Shown here in pieces: positions 44,096 to 52,774 of a stretch of DNA of 64,000 bases. Under the pieces are notes generated by a model. It was not told where the DNA came from, searched no databases, and saw only the letters and a program-made list of their open reading frames with translations. The stretch spans positions 124,001 through 188,000 of the forward strand of contig JANWYD010000007.1 of assembly GCA_025057155.1 (NCBI GenBank), written 5' to 3'. Origin of the DNA: Chloroflexaceae bacterium (GTDB lineage Bacteria; Chloroflexota; Chloroflexia; Chloroflexales; Chloroflexaceae). The first letter of the stretch is position 1, and every line of letters starts with the position of its first letter. A program made the translations under genes and the position numbers.

Positions 44096-44956
44096 TTATT
44101 GCCGCAAGGCTGCGTATATAATGACGGCGAACAACCCGCCGCCGATCAACCCGTACTCCACCAGCAGCCGGCGCTGCAATTGCCCGGACCCCAGGTGGTG
44201 TACGAGGCTAACGGCGACATAAAAAATCACCAGTAGCACCGTGCCGGCAATCAGGAAGCTGGTGGCCCAGTAGTTCAGCGCCCACAGAACCTCGGCAAGC
44301 ATCAATCCCACCACGGCTGACATGCGCCAGCGGTTGGCGGCCGGGGTGTAGGCCAGCAGGCCGTAGGACAGGAAGGCGGCCGTCGCCCCGATCAGCGTCG
44401 CCGAGTAGAGCGTGCGATAGCGCGTGTAATAGATGGCGCTGAAGCATCCAAAGGCCAGCAGATATCCGATGGCCTGCAGTACGGTCTGCGCGCGCTGACT
44501 GATCGCCGGGTCGCGGTCAAGGGCGTAGTGCTGGGCGATGAGTGCTGCCAGCAACAATCCCCCCGCCGCCACCAGCGCCAGCGCGAGGGCCAGGCCCTGC
44601 CATGCCCCGCTAAACAGGCGGAAGAAGGCAAACGAGCCGACAACGCTGAAGGAGGGCAACATCCAGAATGCCGGCGCGACTTCAAACCGCACCACTCCCA
44701 GGTCAACCACGGGAAGGGCGCGGTGTTGCATTTGCGGATGCGAGCGAATCAACACATCGGCGCCGGCGCTGGTAATGATGACCAGCGAAGTGAGCAGGAG
44801 CCACGAGACGCTGATCGTCGGCAGATCGCCCCCCAACACGAACCGCAGGGTGTTGGGATTGCCGTCAATGAGAAAGATCACCGTTAGCCCGATAAGCGTC
44901 ACGATGACCAGGGAGACAATGCGGTCGTAACGCGGCGCTGGCGAAGGCGTAATCAC
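44096..44956 (-). CDS. Polytopic membrane protein, eight helices
   Basis: A 286-residue membrane protein with about eight helices and very short loops, including IVSLVIVTLIGLTVIFLI, VSWLLLTSLVIITSAGA and LAEVLWALNYWATSFLIAG. The family was not recognised; it has the look of Chloroflexota-specific DUF5656-type proteins, but this is uncertain. An AP-rich basic start MITPSPAPRYDR precedes the first helix. It is divergent from the MarR gene and its leader. Confidence 0.6.
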   Translation of the reverse strand: MITPSPAPRYDRIVSLVIVTLIGLTVIFLIDGNPNTLRFVLGGDLPTISVSWLLLTSLVIITSAGADVLIRSHPQMQHRALPVVDLGVVRFEVAPAFWMLPSFSVVGSFAFFRLFSGAWQGLALALALVAAGGLLLAALIAQHYALDRDPAISQRAQTVLQAIGYLLAFGCFSAIYYTRYRTLYSATLIGATAAFLSYGLLAYTPAANRWRMSAVVGLMLAEVLWALNYWATSFLIAGTVLLVIFYVAVSLVHHLGSGQLQRRLLVEYGLIGGGLFAVIIYAALRQ

Positions 44957-45003
44957 GGGGCACCTTTATGCACAGATTGGCTGTGCATCTACTTGACAAA
45001 CGA

Positions 45004-45032
45004 TTGACAGCACAAGTTTTACATGCTATATT
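45004..45032 (+). promoter_or_regulatory. Consensus sigma-70 promoter
   Basis: TTGACA (45004-45009), 17-bp spacer, TATATT (45027-45032) with an extended -10 TGC. It is the best promoter in the window and lies about 340 bp before the MarR start codon. Confidence 0.75.
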
Positions 45033-45038
45033 TCGAAG

Positions 45039-45331
45039 TGTTAAGGAATTACATTGCTGCAAATGGGGTTGTAGAACGCCTGTGTTCCATAGCATCACCT
45101 TCGAGTTGATCGGGGGCGTCCGGCAATATACTGACCTGAAGGCTCGGAGAAGCTCGTAAGCCCTGCACCTTTCTACATACGGTGGAGGGCGAAGAACCTG
45201 GAGTCTGACCGCTTTCGCACCCTGGCTCCGGTTCACACTGCGCCGCGTGCGACTGTGACACGGGCCGGCGACTTGCCTATTACGGGAGGTTCCTGGGAGC
45301 ACGTCACACTTGTCGCTTCTCCCAGTCTTCC
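45039..45331 (+). ncRNA. Candidate structured RNA or long leader
   Basis: From the predicted start near 45039 the transcript has hairpins at 45076-45119 (ACGCC/GGCGT), 45160-45190 (GCCCTGCACC/GGTGGAGGGC) and 45194-45234 (GAACCTGGAG/CTCCGGTTC). A terminator-like CTGGGAG/CTCCCAG hairpin at 45293-45325 is followed by TCTTCCTC. Its size and own strong promoter would fit a 6S-like RNA or a regulatory leader of marR. No Rfam family was recognised with certainty. Confidence 0.4.
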
Positions 45332-45378
45332 TCGGTTTCGTGCCTGCGTAGGGTATTCTTACATCAGGAGCAAAGGTT

Positions 45379-45867
45379 ATGACTCTCCAACCCGATAGCT
45401 CCTCGGCTGACCTGGTTTCCACCGAGCTTGAAGCCTACACCCTTCTCCGCCAGGTCAATTCGATGATGGACATCTACAATCGTTATGACTTGCGCAGCGA
45501 GGATCTGACCGTTCCTCAGTTTATGATCCTCAATTATGCCACGCCCGAGGGCGTGCCGCTCAGCGAGATCAGTGCGCGCATGCTCTGTGACAATAGCAAC
45601 CTGACCGGCATCGTTGATCGCCTCATCAGCAAGGGTTACGTTCAGCGTCGTCACGACCCCCAGGATCGCCGCGTCAGCCTGATCTGCATCACCCCTGAAG
45701 GGGCCGATAAGCTCCGGCGCATCAAGCCGCGCCATCATGCGCGCGTTAGCCGCCGCATGCGCACCCTCTCCGAGAGTCAGGTTCAGGAGTTGCGCGATCT
45801 GCTTCAGCAACTTTTCCAGGGGTTGCGCGAGCGAACGCCTGATGAAGACGCTGCTGAAGCACGCTGA
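45379..45867 (+). CDS. MarR-family transcriptional regulator
   Basis: A 162-residue winged-helix repressor-type protein. The DNA-binding core is clear: LTVPQFMILNYATPEGVPLSEISARMLCDNSNLTGIVDRLISKGYV (in parts), then the wing HDPQDRRVSLICITPEG. Helices at both ends form the dimer interface. The ligand and targets are unknown; autoregulation through the upstream leader is possible. ATG 45379 follows AGGAGCAAAGG. It is convergent with the DUF6624-like gene across a perfect hairpin. Confidence 0.92.
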   Translation: MTLQPDSSSADLVSTELEAYTLLRQVNSMMDIYNRYDLRSEDLTVPQFMILNYATPEGVPLSEISARMLCDNSNLTGIVDRLISKGYVQRRHDPQDRRVSLICITPEGADKLRRIKPRHHARVSRRMRTLSESQVQELRDLLQQLFQGLRERTPDEDAAEAR

Positions 45868-45915
45868 CCAGCCGTCTTATGGGGTGCATCTGAATCCAGG
45901 TCCCCACTGGAGAGT

Positions 45916-45938
45916 CTGGGAGGGCATAGCCCTCCCAG
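45916..45938. terminator. R3 hairpin between convergent genes
   Basis: Perfect 10-bp stem CTGGGAGGGC/GCCCTCCCAG with an ATA loop, placed between the MarR stop (45867) and the DUF6624-like stop (45945). It could end both transcripts. Confidence 0.65.
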
Positions 45939-45944
45939 AAGCCT

Positions 45945-46445
45945 CTATGCCCTTTCCTGACGCCGAAGTTGCTCCACCCGCTGCTGTTGCACATACAGCG
46001 GCGGCACGCCGTAGAATGCCCGCTCCAGGTCGCTGACTGCCGGATCAACCGCTCCGAGTGACCAGCGTCCGTGCTGCTTAAGGATCTGGGTGCCAAAGCG
46101 TTGCGGCTTGCCGCTCGCCACCAGCCAGCGATCCCAGGCCATGGCCTCCAGCGTCCAGGACCTGGCTTCGCCGAGCTCCGCCGCGCGTCGGGCGAACATC
46201 CGCGCCAGTTTGAAGTGCGCCGCGCTTTCGCCGCAGAGCAACACCCACGCGGCGTGAAAGTTGTCCAGAGCGTCAACAATACGGCCCTGCGCGTAGAGGT
46301 CAATAACGCGCCGGCACCGCGCGCGCATTGCCGTCAGGTCGGATGGATCGGCCTGAGCTTCGAGGCTTTCGCGGGCCAGGCGTTCCAGTTCTTCGCCGGG
46401 GCTTTCAAAACTCGCCCGTTCCAGCGCATCATCATTATCTTCCAT
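45945..46445 (-). CDS. DUF6624-like protein
   Basis: A 166-residue soluble helical protein. The segment NFHAAWVLLCGESAAHFKLA, then EAMAWDRWLVASGKPQRFGTQ and GVPPLYVQ follow the pattern of DUF6624 proteins (a DR(W)L..GxPQ(R)(Y/F)GTQ block). The function is unknown. It is the last gene of the leftward rplS-headed run and begins 22 bp after the preceding gene. Confidence 0.65.
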   Translation of the reverse strand: MEDNDDALERASFESPGEELERLARESLEAQADPSDLTAMRARCRRVIDLYAQGRIVDALDNFHAAWVLLCGESAAHFKLARMFARRAAELGEARSWTLEAMAWDRWLVASGKPQRFGTQILKQHGRWSLGAVDPAVSDLERAFYGVPPLYVQQQRVEQLRRQERA

Positions 46446-46467
46446 GATGCAGTCTCCCCGTGAGCCT

Positions 46468-47049
46468 TTATGCCCTGCTCGCGGAGGTAGTGTACCACAG
46501 CATTGGCTGTCTGCGCCGAGCGGGGCCGGTTCGCCCCGCCCTTATCGTCCTGTGCCAGCAGGCCCGGCAGAGCGCAAGGTAGCGCGTGCCCGCGGCGTGG
46601 CGGAAGCGGTGGACTTCGAGGCGCGCGCCGCGACGCCCACAGGACTGGCAGGCCCCTCTGGCGCGCAGCCGGGCCTGGATGCGCCGCGGCATGTCCACGT
46701 GGTCGAGCAGCAGGTGCAGGCTCAGGCCCAGGGCCAGGGGGCGCGCCGCCGGATAGGCGCCGGTCCAGGCCCACGCCAGCGGCAGGGCCAGCCAGGGGTT
46801 GTGCAGCCACGAACGGAGCGATCCATAGCGCGGTCGCGTGTCGCCAGCAGTGTAGCGCCGGCCACGGTAGCGGTTGTAGCGGAGCGCCCCTACCACGCTC
46901 CAATCCCCAGTGCGCAACCCGTAGAGTGCCATGTGGTCAAGGTCAATCAATGTGCCGGCCGCCACGAGGGCCGCCAGATGTTCCAGCCGGCGCGGATACA
47001 GGGCCAGGCCCAGCGCCGATGAGATGAGCAAGTGGGTGCATGGATGCAT
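46468..47049 (-). CDS. YdjM-like membrane hydrolase with C-terminal zinc ribbon
   Basis: A 193-residue protein with the YdjM/metal-dependent hydrolase pattern: MHPCTHLLISSALG at the N-terminus, then LIDLDHMALYG, and LSLHLLLDHVDM, whose His and Asp residues would hold a metal at the membrane face. Residues about 130-165 add CQSCGRRGARLEVHRF and LCRACWHR, a Cys4/His zinc ribbon like those of HNH-type proteins. This extra module is not part of usual YdjM proteins. The DUF6624-like gene follows by 22 bp. Confidence 0.7.
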   Translation of the reverse strand: MHPCTHLLISSALGLALYPRRLEHLAALVAAGTLIDLDHMALYGLRTGDWSVVGALRYNRYRGRRYTAGDTRPRYGSLRSWLHNPWLALPLAWAWTGAYPAARPLALGLSLHLLLDHVDMPRRIQARLRARGACQSCGRRGARLEVHRFRHAAGTRYLALCRACWHRTIRAGRTGPARRRQPMLWYTTSASRA

Positions 47050-47188
47050 GCCGGGACCTCGCCTGGGTGTGGATCGATACTGTGCGGGGAAATCGGGCTT
47101 CCCTCAGACTCTCGCTCAATTGCAGCGCCACAAGAACGTGAAGGCCTGCGGGCGCCCGCGGCGCCCGCGGTTCCTGTCAGGACGGAAG

Positions 47189-47941
47189 CTAGTATTCATC
47201 GTCGTCGAAGTCCTCGTCCTCGCCGGATCGCAGAAATGGCCCATAACGATCGTAACGTTCGAAGAAGCCGTAGTGTACATTCCCCACGCTGGCCCGTCCG
47301 CCGCCGAGCAGGTACTGGCGGGCTGTCGCGGCTGGCGCTGCTGCCTGATCCACGCGCCCGGCGCGGTAGGCGGCCATCACTACCTGGTAACTGTCTTTGT
47401 CTCCCAGATCGCTTAACGCCATCGCTGCGCCCGTGCTGACCGGCCTCGCGGACTCGGCTTCCAGGCGGTGGCGCGCCTCGACGATCACCGTGTCACGCAC
47501 CTCTGGCGCGCGCGTCGCCACGTATGACAGACAGGCCATAGCGAGCATGCGCGCCAGCGGCGGATGGCTTTCGTCGTCGGCGTAGCTTAGCAGCGCCGGC
47601 AGGGCCGGGGCGCCAGTTCGCCCGATGATCTCCAGCGCCTCCTGGTTGTACAACCGCGCTGGCACATCTGTTTCACTCCACGTCGGCGCCGGCAACGCTT
47701 CCAGCAGCGGGGCGATGATTGATACGTCGGGCAGTTCGCCCAGCAGACGCAGAGCGTGGAGTGGGCCGAGGGTCGCCGGCATCGGTGCGTGCAGGTCCTC
47801 GGTGTTTGTCGCCAGCTTGAGCAGTTCGCTCCGCGCTGCTGGACCAGGGGCGAGGATCTGCTCCACCAGACGTTCGGACGGGCGCAGGCCTGCCCGCCTC
47901 AACTGGCGCACCAGGTCGGCGGGCGATGATGTTGCGACCAT
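47189..47941 (-). CDS. HEAT-repeat-like protein
   Basis: A 250-residue soluble all-helical protein. Repeats such as LGPLHALRLLGELPDVSIIAPLLEAL, RLYNQEALEIIGRTGAPALPAL and ARMLAMACLSYVATRAPEVRDTV have the spacing of HEAT repeats, which usually serve as protein-binding scaffolds. The tail is extremely acidic (GEDEDFDDDEY). It begins 21 bp after rnhB and is probably in its operon. No catalytic role is suggested. Confidence 0.7.
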   Translation of the reverse strand: MVATSSPADLVRQLRRAGLRPSERLVEQILAPGPAARSELLKLATNTEDLHAPMPATLGPLHALRLLGELPDVSIIAPLLEALPAPTWSETDVPARLYNQEALEIIGRTGAPALPALLSYADDESHPPLARMLAMACLSYVATRAPEVRDTVIVEARHRLEAESARPVSTGAAMALSDLGDKDSYQVVMAAYRAGRVDQAAAPAATARQYLLGGGRASVGNVHYGFFERYDRYGPFLRSGEDEDFDDDEY

Positions 47942-47962
47942 GGCGTGATTCCTCCACAGCGA

Positions 47963-48607
47963 TTACACCGCGGCTTCCGCGGTTGTTCCGGCGGCTTGGA
48001 GCAGAGGGGCAAAACTGCGCCGGTGGAGCGGACAGGGGCCGTAACGAGCCAGGGCGCGCCGGTGGGCGACGGTGCCATAGCCCTTGTGGGCCGCGAAGCC
48101 GTAGACCGGATAAACCCGGTGAGCGGTATCCATGAGCCGGTCGCGGGTCACCTTGGCCACGATGGAGGCCGCGGCAATGGTCAGGCTGCGGGCGTCACCC
48201 CTGACCAGGGCCTGCTGGCGCAGCGTCAGTTCAGGGAGGCGCAGGGCGTCAATCAGCAGGACGTCAGGAAGGAAGGGCAGGTGCAGCAGGGCCGTCAGCA
48301 TCGCCAGGCGCGTAGCGGCCACGATGCCGAAGGCATCAATGACATAGGCCGGCACGATCCCGACCCCCACTCCCAGGGCGGCGGCGCGTACCTGGTCATA
48401 GCGCTGCGCGCGCGCGGCGGCTGTGAGTTGTTTCGAGTCATCAACCCCGGCGAGGAGTTCGGGCCGTCGCAGCGCCGCCTCACCCAGCACCACCGCGGCG
48501 GCCACCACCGGCCCTGCCCAGCAGCCCCGTCCAGCCTCGTCGAGGCCGGCGATGCGGGTATGGCCCGCGGCGAGCAGCGCGCGTTCGTGCTCAGTGGTTG
48601 GCGGCAT
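47963..48607 (-). CDS. rnhB: Ribonuclease HII
   Basis: Cleaves the RNA part of RNA-DNA hybrids and removes misincorporated ribonucleotides. The 214-residue product has the four acidic active-site residues in [14 protein letters not shown] and LLIDALRLP, along with the [23 protein letters not shown] and [11 protein letters not shown] motifs. The start is either ATG 48607 (used here) or ATG 48625; both overlap the end of the methyltransferase gene (to 48591), indicating translational coupling. The rplS-rnhB order with one gene inserted is common in bacteria. Confidence 0.95.
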   Translation of the reverse strand: MPPTTEHERALLAAGHTRIAGLDEAGRGCWAGPVVAAAVVLGEAALRRPELLAGVDDSKQLTAAARAQRYDQVRAAALGVGVGIVPAYVIDAFGIVAATRLAMLTALLHLPFLPDVLLIDALRLPELTLRQQALVRGDARSLTIAAASIVAKVTRDRLMDTAHRVYPVYGFAAHKGYGTVAHRRALARYGPCPLHRRSFAPLLQAAGTTAEAAV

Positions 48608-49271
48608 ACGGGGTAAGATCTTCAACTGCCGTTTCTTCCCGCTCGCCGATCAGGACCATCGCCTGGCTCGGCCCGACCCGCGCCCAGCGTCGGGTCAGGC
48701 GCATCCCGGCGATGCGCAGGGGCACAGGCGGCGGTTCGGCCCGCGGATGGCGGTAGACCGGGGCAAGCAGGGCCAGGCGGTACACCACGTCAATCGCCCG
48801 GGCGTACACGCCGGGGTCGAGTTCAGCCGAGGGGACGATGACCAGGCGACCGCCAGGGGCGAGCACGCGGTCAATCTCCTGATGCGTCGCGGGATCGAGA
48901 ATATACTCGGACGGAAAGGTCGCGACCACGGTATCGAAGCGGGCCGCGGGGAAGGGCAGCGCCTGCGCATAGCCCCTGACCAGCCGCGGTGCGCGCCCGT
49001 GCCGGCGCAGGCGCCGGGCGGCGATGCGCGCCATCTGCGGCGAGGCGTCAATGCCGGCGACATCCGGGCGCGCGGCCAGGGCGAGTTGCAGGTGACCGGT
49101 GCCGAAGCCCAGTTCCAGCACTCGCCCGCGCACTTCGGGCAGAGCGGCCCGCACCCAGCCGAACCACAACCCCCCCGATACTGCCCAGGCCACTGCATCG
49201 AAGGTCCAGGCGAACTCGCGGTAAAAATGGTGAAAAACGCGCCGGATGAAACGGCGATACAAGGCGCTCAT
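48591..49271 (-). CDS. SAM-dependent methyltransferase
   Basis: A 226-residue class I methyltransferase. Motif I is [15 protein letters not shown], motif [10 protein letters not shown], and motif [14 protein letters not shown]; the region [11 protein letters not shown] is also typical. The N-terminus ([26 protein letters not shown]) is basic and helical and could sit near the membrane. The substrate is unknown. Its stop codon overlaps the start of rnhB, and rplS precedes it by 111 bp. Confidence 0.85.
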   Translation of the reverse strand: MSALYRRFIRRVFHHFYREFAWTFDAVAWAVSGGLWFGWVRAALPEVRGRVLELGFGTGHLQLALAARPDVAGIDASPQMARIAARRLRRHGRAPRLVRGYAQALPFPAARFDTVVATFPSEYILDPATHQEIDRVLAPGGRLVIVPSAELDPGVYARAIDVVYRLALLAPVYRHPRAEPPPVPLRIAGMRLTRRWARVGPSQAMVLIGEREETAVEDLTPYAANH

Positions 49272-49382
49272 CCCCTCATATGACCGACAAGGTTTCTCAA
49301 GGCGGGCGCCGGCGGGACGGAAAGCGATTTCCCGGGAGAGCCTCGCCCTCCCGGAGCCTGCCGCGTGCAGCCTGTCCGGGCC

Positions 49383-49736
49383 TCAACTCCGTCGCTCTTT
49401 GATGCGCGCGGCCTTGCCTGAGCGCCCGCGCAGGTAGTAGAGCTTGGCGCGGCGCACCTTGCCGCGGCGGATGACCTTGATCGAGTCCACCCGCGGGGCG
49501 TGGAGCAGGAAGGTGCGTTCGACGCCGATGCCGTGCGAGGCGATGCGGCGCACGGTAAAGTTCTCGTTGATTCCCCCGCCGCGGCGGCGGATCACCACGC
49601 CCTCGAACTCCTGGATACGCTCGCGGTTCCCTTCCACCACCTTGACACCCACGCGCACGGTATCGCCAACGCGGAAATCAGGGATGTCCTGCTTCATCTG
49701 GCGCTGGGCCAGTTCCATCAAAATCTGATCCGACAT
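49383..49736 (-). CDS. rplS: 50S ribosomal protein L19
   Basis: A 117-residue ribosomal protein at the 30S-50S interface. The sequence is canonical: [53 protein letters not shown] and [28 protein letters not shown] 49736 gives the standard N-terminus; the frame to 49823 is leader. A promoter at 49869-49897 and a 10-bp leader hairpin at 49824-49854 precede it. Confidence 0.97.
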   Translation of the reverse strand: MSDQILMELAQRQMKQDIPDFRVGDTVRVGVKVVEGNRERIQEFEGVVIRRRGGGINENFTVRRIASHGIGVERTFLLHAPRVDSIKVIRRGKVRRAKLYYLRGRSGKAARIKERRS

Positions 49737-49823
49737 CGCCGGACGCTCCTTGCCATCGTACCAGGCCGGCGCCAGGCGCCCGAACGCCCTCGGGACTGGC
49801 GGGCCACTCCAGTGACACAACAA

Positions 49824-49854
49824 ATCTGGCAGGCGCGCGTGCCACCTGCCAGAT
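49824..49854 (-). promoter_or_regulatory. rplS leader hairpin
   Basis: ATCTGGCAGG and CCTGCCAGAT form a perfect 10-bp stem within the predicted rplS leader, followed on the minus strand by TTGTTGTG. The position fits autoregulation by L19, or attenuation, as in known L19 leaders. Confidence 0.5.
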
Positions 49855-49868
49855 CGGCTACCGACGGG

Positions 49869-49897
49869 ATTATAGCACAGCCCGGCGCAGCCGGCAA
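49869..49897 (-). promoter_or_regulatory. rplS promoter
   Basis: On the minus strand TTGCCG (49897-49892), 17-bp spacer, TATAAT (49874-49869). Transcription would start near 49862, giving a leader of about 125 nt. Confidence 0.7.
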
Positions 49898-50364
49898 GCG
49901 CGCTGGCGCCGGGCGGGAGCCTTCCCGCGGAAGGGAGTCGGGCAACCCGGGATCCCCACGTTCATCGCGCCAGGTGATGCGGGGCGCGGCGGATTGGCCT
50001 ATTCATCCAAACTGCCGTGGCCTGAGATTGTGCAGGATCACCGTAGCCCCGACCGAGGACTAAGATTAAGATAACGTGAAAGGTTCCGCTGGAGGCAACT
50101 CGCCTGATCCCACGCAGGAGATCATCGCATCGTGGCGCGCAAGGCACACGATGTGTCCGACTTAGCGACGGCGCACCGAGTCGACACGATCGGTTCACCC
50201 CATCTCGCCTCAGCAACACTCGCCAGCATAACTGCCGTTCCGGCCGTTGGCTGGCCTTTACCCGTTGAATCCGCTGTGCCACCGGCTAACGTCTCGCGGC
50301 GCGCGGACGCCCTGCATGCGCCCGTAAGACCACGTTCGTCTGTTGCGACAAGGAGACCAGAGGT

Positions 50365-51786
50365 ATGAGCATGACCCCGAAGGACGTCCTGAAACTCATC
50401 AAAGACAACGGCATTCAGATCGTTGACACGCGCTTTACCGACCTGTTCGGCGGCTGGCAGCACTACTCGATCCCCGCCTCGCGTCTAACCGAGGACATGT
50501 TTGTAGACGGGCTGGGCTTCGATGGCTCTTCGATTAAGGGCTTCCAGGTGATCAATGAGAGCGACATGCTCATGGTTCCCGACCCCAACTCGGCGTTCAT
50601 TGATCCCACCCTCAAGGTGCCGACGCTGGTGCTGATCTGTGACATCATCGATCCGATCACCCGGCAGCCCTACACGCGCGATCCGCGCACGGTGGCGCGC
50701 AAGGCCGAGGCCTATCTGAAGAGCACCGGCATCGCCGATACGGCCTACTTCGGACCCGAAGCCGAGTTCTTCCTCTTCAGCGATGTGCGCTTCAGCCAGG
50801 CCGCCGACCACGGCTTCTACTTCATTGACAGCCCCGAGGCGGTCTGGAACACCGGGGCCCAAGTCGAGGGCGGCAACAAAGGCTACCGTATCCGCCACAA
50901 GGAGGGCTACTTCCCCGTACCGCCCACCGACACCCTGCAGGACATCCGCTCGGAGATGATCCTGAAGATGATGCAGATCGGCATTGAGATCGAACTGCAC
51001 CACCACGAGGTGGCCACCGCCGGCCAGTGCGAGATTGATATGCGGTTCGACTCGCTGGTCAATATGGCCGATAAACTGCAGAAGTACAAGTACATCGTGC
51101 GGAACGTGGCCCGCGCCCATGGGCTTACCGCCACATTCATGCCCAAGCCGATCTTTGGCGATAACGGCTCAGGCATGCACACCCACCAGAGTCTGTGGAA
51201 GGACGGCGAGCCGCTGTTCTTCGATGAGGCGCGCTATGCCCTGCTCTCCGAGATGGCGGAGTACTACATCGGCGGCATTCTGCATCACGCCCCGGCGCTG
51301 CTGGCGATCTGCGCGCCGACTACCAACAGCTATCGCCGCCTGGTGCCCGGCTTCGAGGCGCCGATCAATCTGGTGTACTCGGTGCGCAACCGCTCGGCGG
51401 CCATTCGTATCCCGACGTACTCCTCCTCGCCTAAATCGCGCCGCATCGAGTTCCGCGCCCCCGATGGCATGTGCAACCCCTATCTGGCCTTCGCGGCGAT
51501 GTTGATGGCCGGTCTGGACGGCATTCAGAACAAGATCGCCCCGCCCAAACCGCTCGATGTGGACATCTACGAACTCTCGCCAGAGGAGAAGGCCGGCATT
51601 CGCGGCACTCCCGGATCGCTCAGCGAGGCCCTGGACGCCCTCGAAGCCGATCATGCCTTCTTGATGAAGGGGAACGTCTTTACGGAGGACGTGATCGCCA
51701 CCTACATCGAAGGGAAGCGCAAGGAGGCGGTCGCCATCTCTCTGCGCCCGCATCCCTACGAATTCATGATGTACTACGACGCCTGA
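50365..51786 (+). CDS. glnA: Glutamine synthetase type I
   Basis: Assimilates ammonia by joining it to glutamate with ATP. The 473-residue length and motifs are those of [21 protein letters not shown], the metal-binding [32 protein letters not shown] and the [10 protein letters not shown] segment. The adenylylation site is present as DIYELSPEE near residue 400, so this is a GSI-beta type enzyme that can be switched off covalently. A perfect 15-bp hairpin follows the gene. The start is at AGACCAGAGGT-ATG. Confidence 0.97.
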   Translation: MSMTPKDVLKLIKDNGIQIVDTRFTDLFGGWQHYSIPASRLTEDMFVDGLGFDGSSIKGFQVINESDMLMVPDPNSAFIDPTLKVPTLVLICDIIDPITRQPYTRDPRTVARKAEAYLKSTGIADTAYFGPEAEFFLFSDVRFSQAADHGFYFIDSPEAVWNTGAQVEGGNKGYRIRHKEGYFPVPPTDTLQDIRSEMILKMMQIGIEIELHHHEVATAGQCEIDMRFDSLVNMADKLQKYKYIVRNVARAHGLTATFMPKPIFGDNGSGMHTHQSLWKDGEPLFFDEARYALLSEMAEYYIGGILHHAPALLAICAPTTNSYRRLVPGFEAPINLVYSVRNRSAAIRIPTYSSSPKSRRIEFRAPDGMCNPYLAFAAMLMAGLDGIQNKIAPPKPLDVDIYELSPEEKAGIRGTPGSLSEALDALEADHAFLMKGNVFTEDVIATYIEGKRKEAVAISLRPHPYEFMMYYDA

Positions 51787-51822
51787 TGGCAACCGCCTCG
51801 CACGGAGCGGGGGCGCACAACG

Positions 51823-51857
51823 AGGGGCGTGGGGAAAGCAAGTTTCCCCACGCCCCT
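51823..51857. terminator. 15-bp perfect hairpin after glnA (R4 family)
   Basis: AGGGGCGTGGGGAAA and its exact complement close a 5-nt GCAAG loop, 37 bp after the glnA stop and facing the minus-strand gene at 51930. Its TTTCCCC/GGGGAAA core recurs elsewhere in the window. No T-tract follows. Confidence 0.7.
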
Positions 51858-51929
51858 TCCAATGGCACCAGGGTAGCGCAACCTTCCCGTCTGGCCCCGG
51901 ACTGGCGAACGAAACCCCGCCGGCTGCAG

Positions 51930-52211
51930 CTACGGGCGGGTGCGCGGCGGGCGCGCGCGGGCCCCGGCAAGCACGAAGAGGGTCAGCAGCGCAGTGGTCA
52001 GGCCAACGTACAGCGCCGCGGCATCGGTCGCCATCAGGCCGGCCAGCACGAAGCTGCCAAAACCGGGCGTCATCCACGCCACCCAGCTACAGATCAGCAT
52101 CCCCCGGCGTTCGTTCGCATTCAAACGGGGCGAGTCCTGCAACAGGAGGATGGTGGCCGCCCATCCCATCAGCGCCAGAAAGAAGCCCGGAACTTGCATC
52201 AGGATCTCCAT
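51930..52211 (-). CDS. Small membrane protein, three helices
   Basis: A 93-residue hydrophobic protein with helices at about 5-25, 38-58 and 63-85 and the polar segment QDSPRLNANERRG between the first two. The family was not recognised. ATG 52211 is chosen over 52226 because GATGGAGATC includes the ribosome-binding region only in part; both are possible. It is convergent with glnA. Confidence 0.6.
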   Translation of the reverse strand: MEILMQVPGFFLALMGWAATILLLQDSPRLNANERRGMLICSWVAWMTPGFGSFVLAGLMATDAAALYVGLTTALLTLFVLAGARARPPRTRP

Positions 52212-52371
52212 CTTGAGCCTCCACACGCCTCATTGCAGTGTCGGTAGCCCTATCCTAGCAAACCTCCTGTACATTTTCAACAACTTGAAGGTTGTGATTT
52301 ATGTACTTTTTGCACAAATTGTGAGAGATAATGGCGCTTCGCGGCGTAGACCCGCCATGGCGGGGAGGGTA

Positions 52372-52392
52372 GCGCAACCCTCAGGGTTGCGC
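52372..52392. repeat. GCAACCC/GGGTTGC hairpin
   Basis: Stem GCGCAACCC/GGGTTGCGC, loop TCA. Same family as the hairpins at 35969-35985 and 52488-52520. Confidence 0.6.
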
Positions 52393-52487
52393 ACTACTTC
52401 GGCGGGGGCGCGGAGCAACTCGGGAGGGCTGCACCTTCCCGGCAGGGGCATGTTGTGGTAGCAGGCGGCCGGGGAAACCCTTTACTG

Positions 52488-52520
52488 CCGTGGGCGCAAC
52501 CTGGAAGGTTGCGCCCACGG
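52488..52520. repeat. GGGCGCAACC perfect hairpin
   Basis: 15-bp perfect stem CCGTGGGCGCAACCT with its complement, loop GGA. Confidence 0.65.
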
Positions 52521-52774
52521 TCAGTCTATGCCGCAATTGTCCTCCAGGATCAGCGACAACTATCCTTTTAGCCATTTCCTTTCCCGGACTCTCATTGCAC
52601 AATACACTGCACGTGAGCGGTTCACTCCTCGCCACTAGCTGTGTGGAGCGCGGATGCGCACCCCTGCCGATGTAGCGCAATCCTGAGGGTTGTACGCAGC
52701 CAGGGGAAACCCTGCTTCCTGCAACCAGATGTCAATCGTCCGGGGAAAATCTCTTAAGCGGCAAGTGAGGGAAG

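Larger units (their letters stand above)
44957..45378. other. 422-bp divergent region with promoter and candidate RNA
   Basis: It holds the promoter at 45004-45032 and a run of strong hairpins up to 45325, described separately. No protein-coding gene is supported. Confidence 0.6.
49737..50364. other. 628-bp region between divergent rplS and glnA
   Basis: The left part holds the rplS leader, hairpin and promoter. The right part (about 49900-50364) is the glnA upstream region, in which no convincing promoter was found; the stretch GATTAAGATAACG near 50062-50074 is the only -10-like sequence. No gene is supported. Confidence 0.5.
52212..52774. other. 563-bp gene-free region with AT-rich patch and two hairpins
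   Basis: An AT-rich patch at about 52258-52330 contains CAAC..GGTTG inverted repeats and stands out in composition. Perfect hairpins lie at 52372-52392 (GCGCAACCC/GGGTTGCGC) and 52488-52520 (15-bp stem with a GGA loop). No gene was seen. Confidence 0.55.

Noticed and set aside
44968-45159. 63-residue open frame in the marR upstream region
   Set aside because: No ribosome-binding site and it spans the promoter; structured RNA is a better reading.
52258-52330. Replication origin or partition site in the AT-rich patch
   Set aside because: No DnaA boxes in series and no dnaA, dnaN or parAB nearby.
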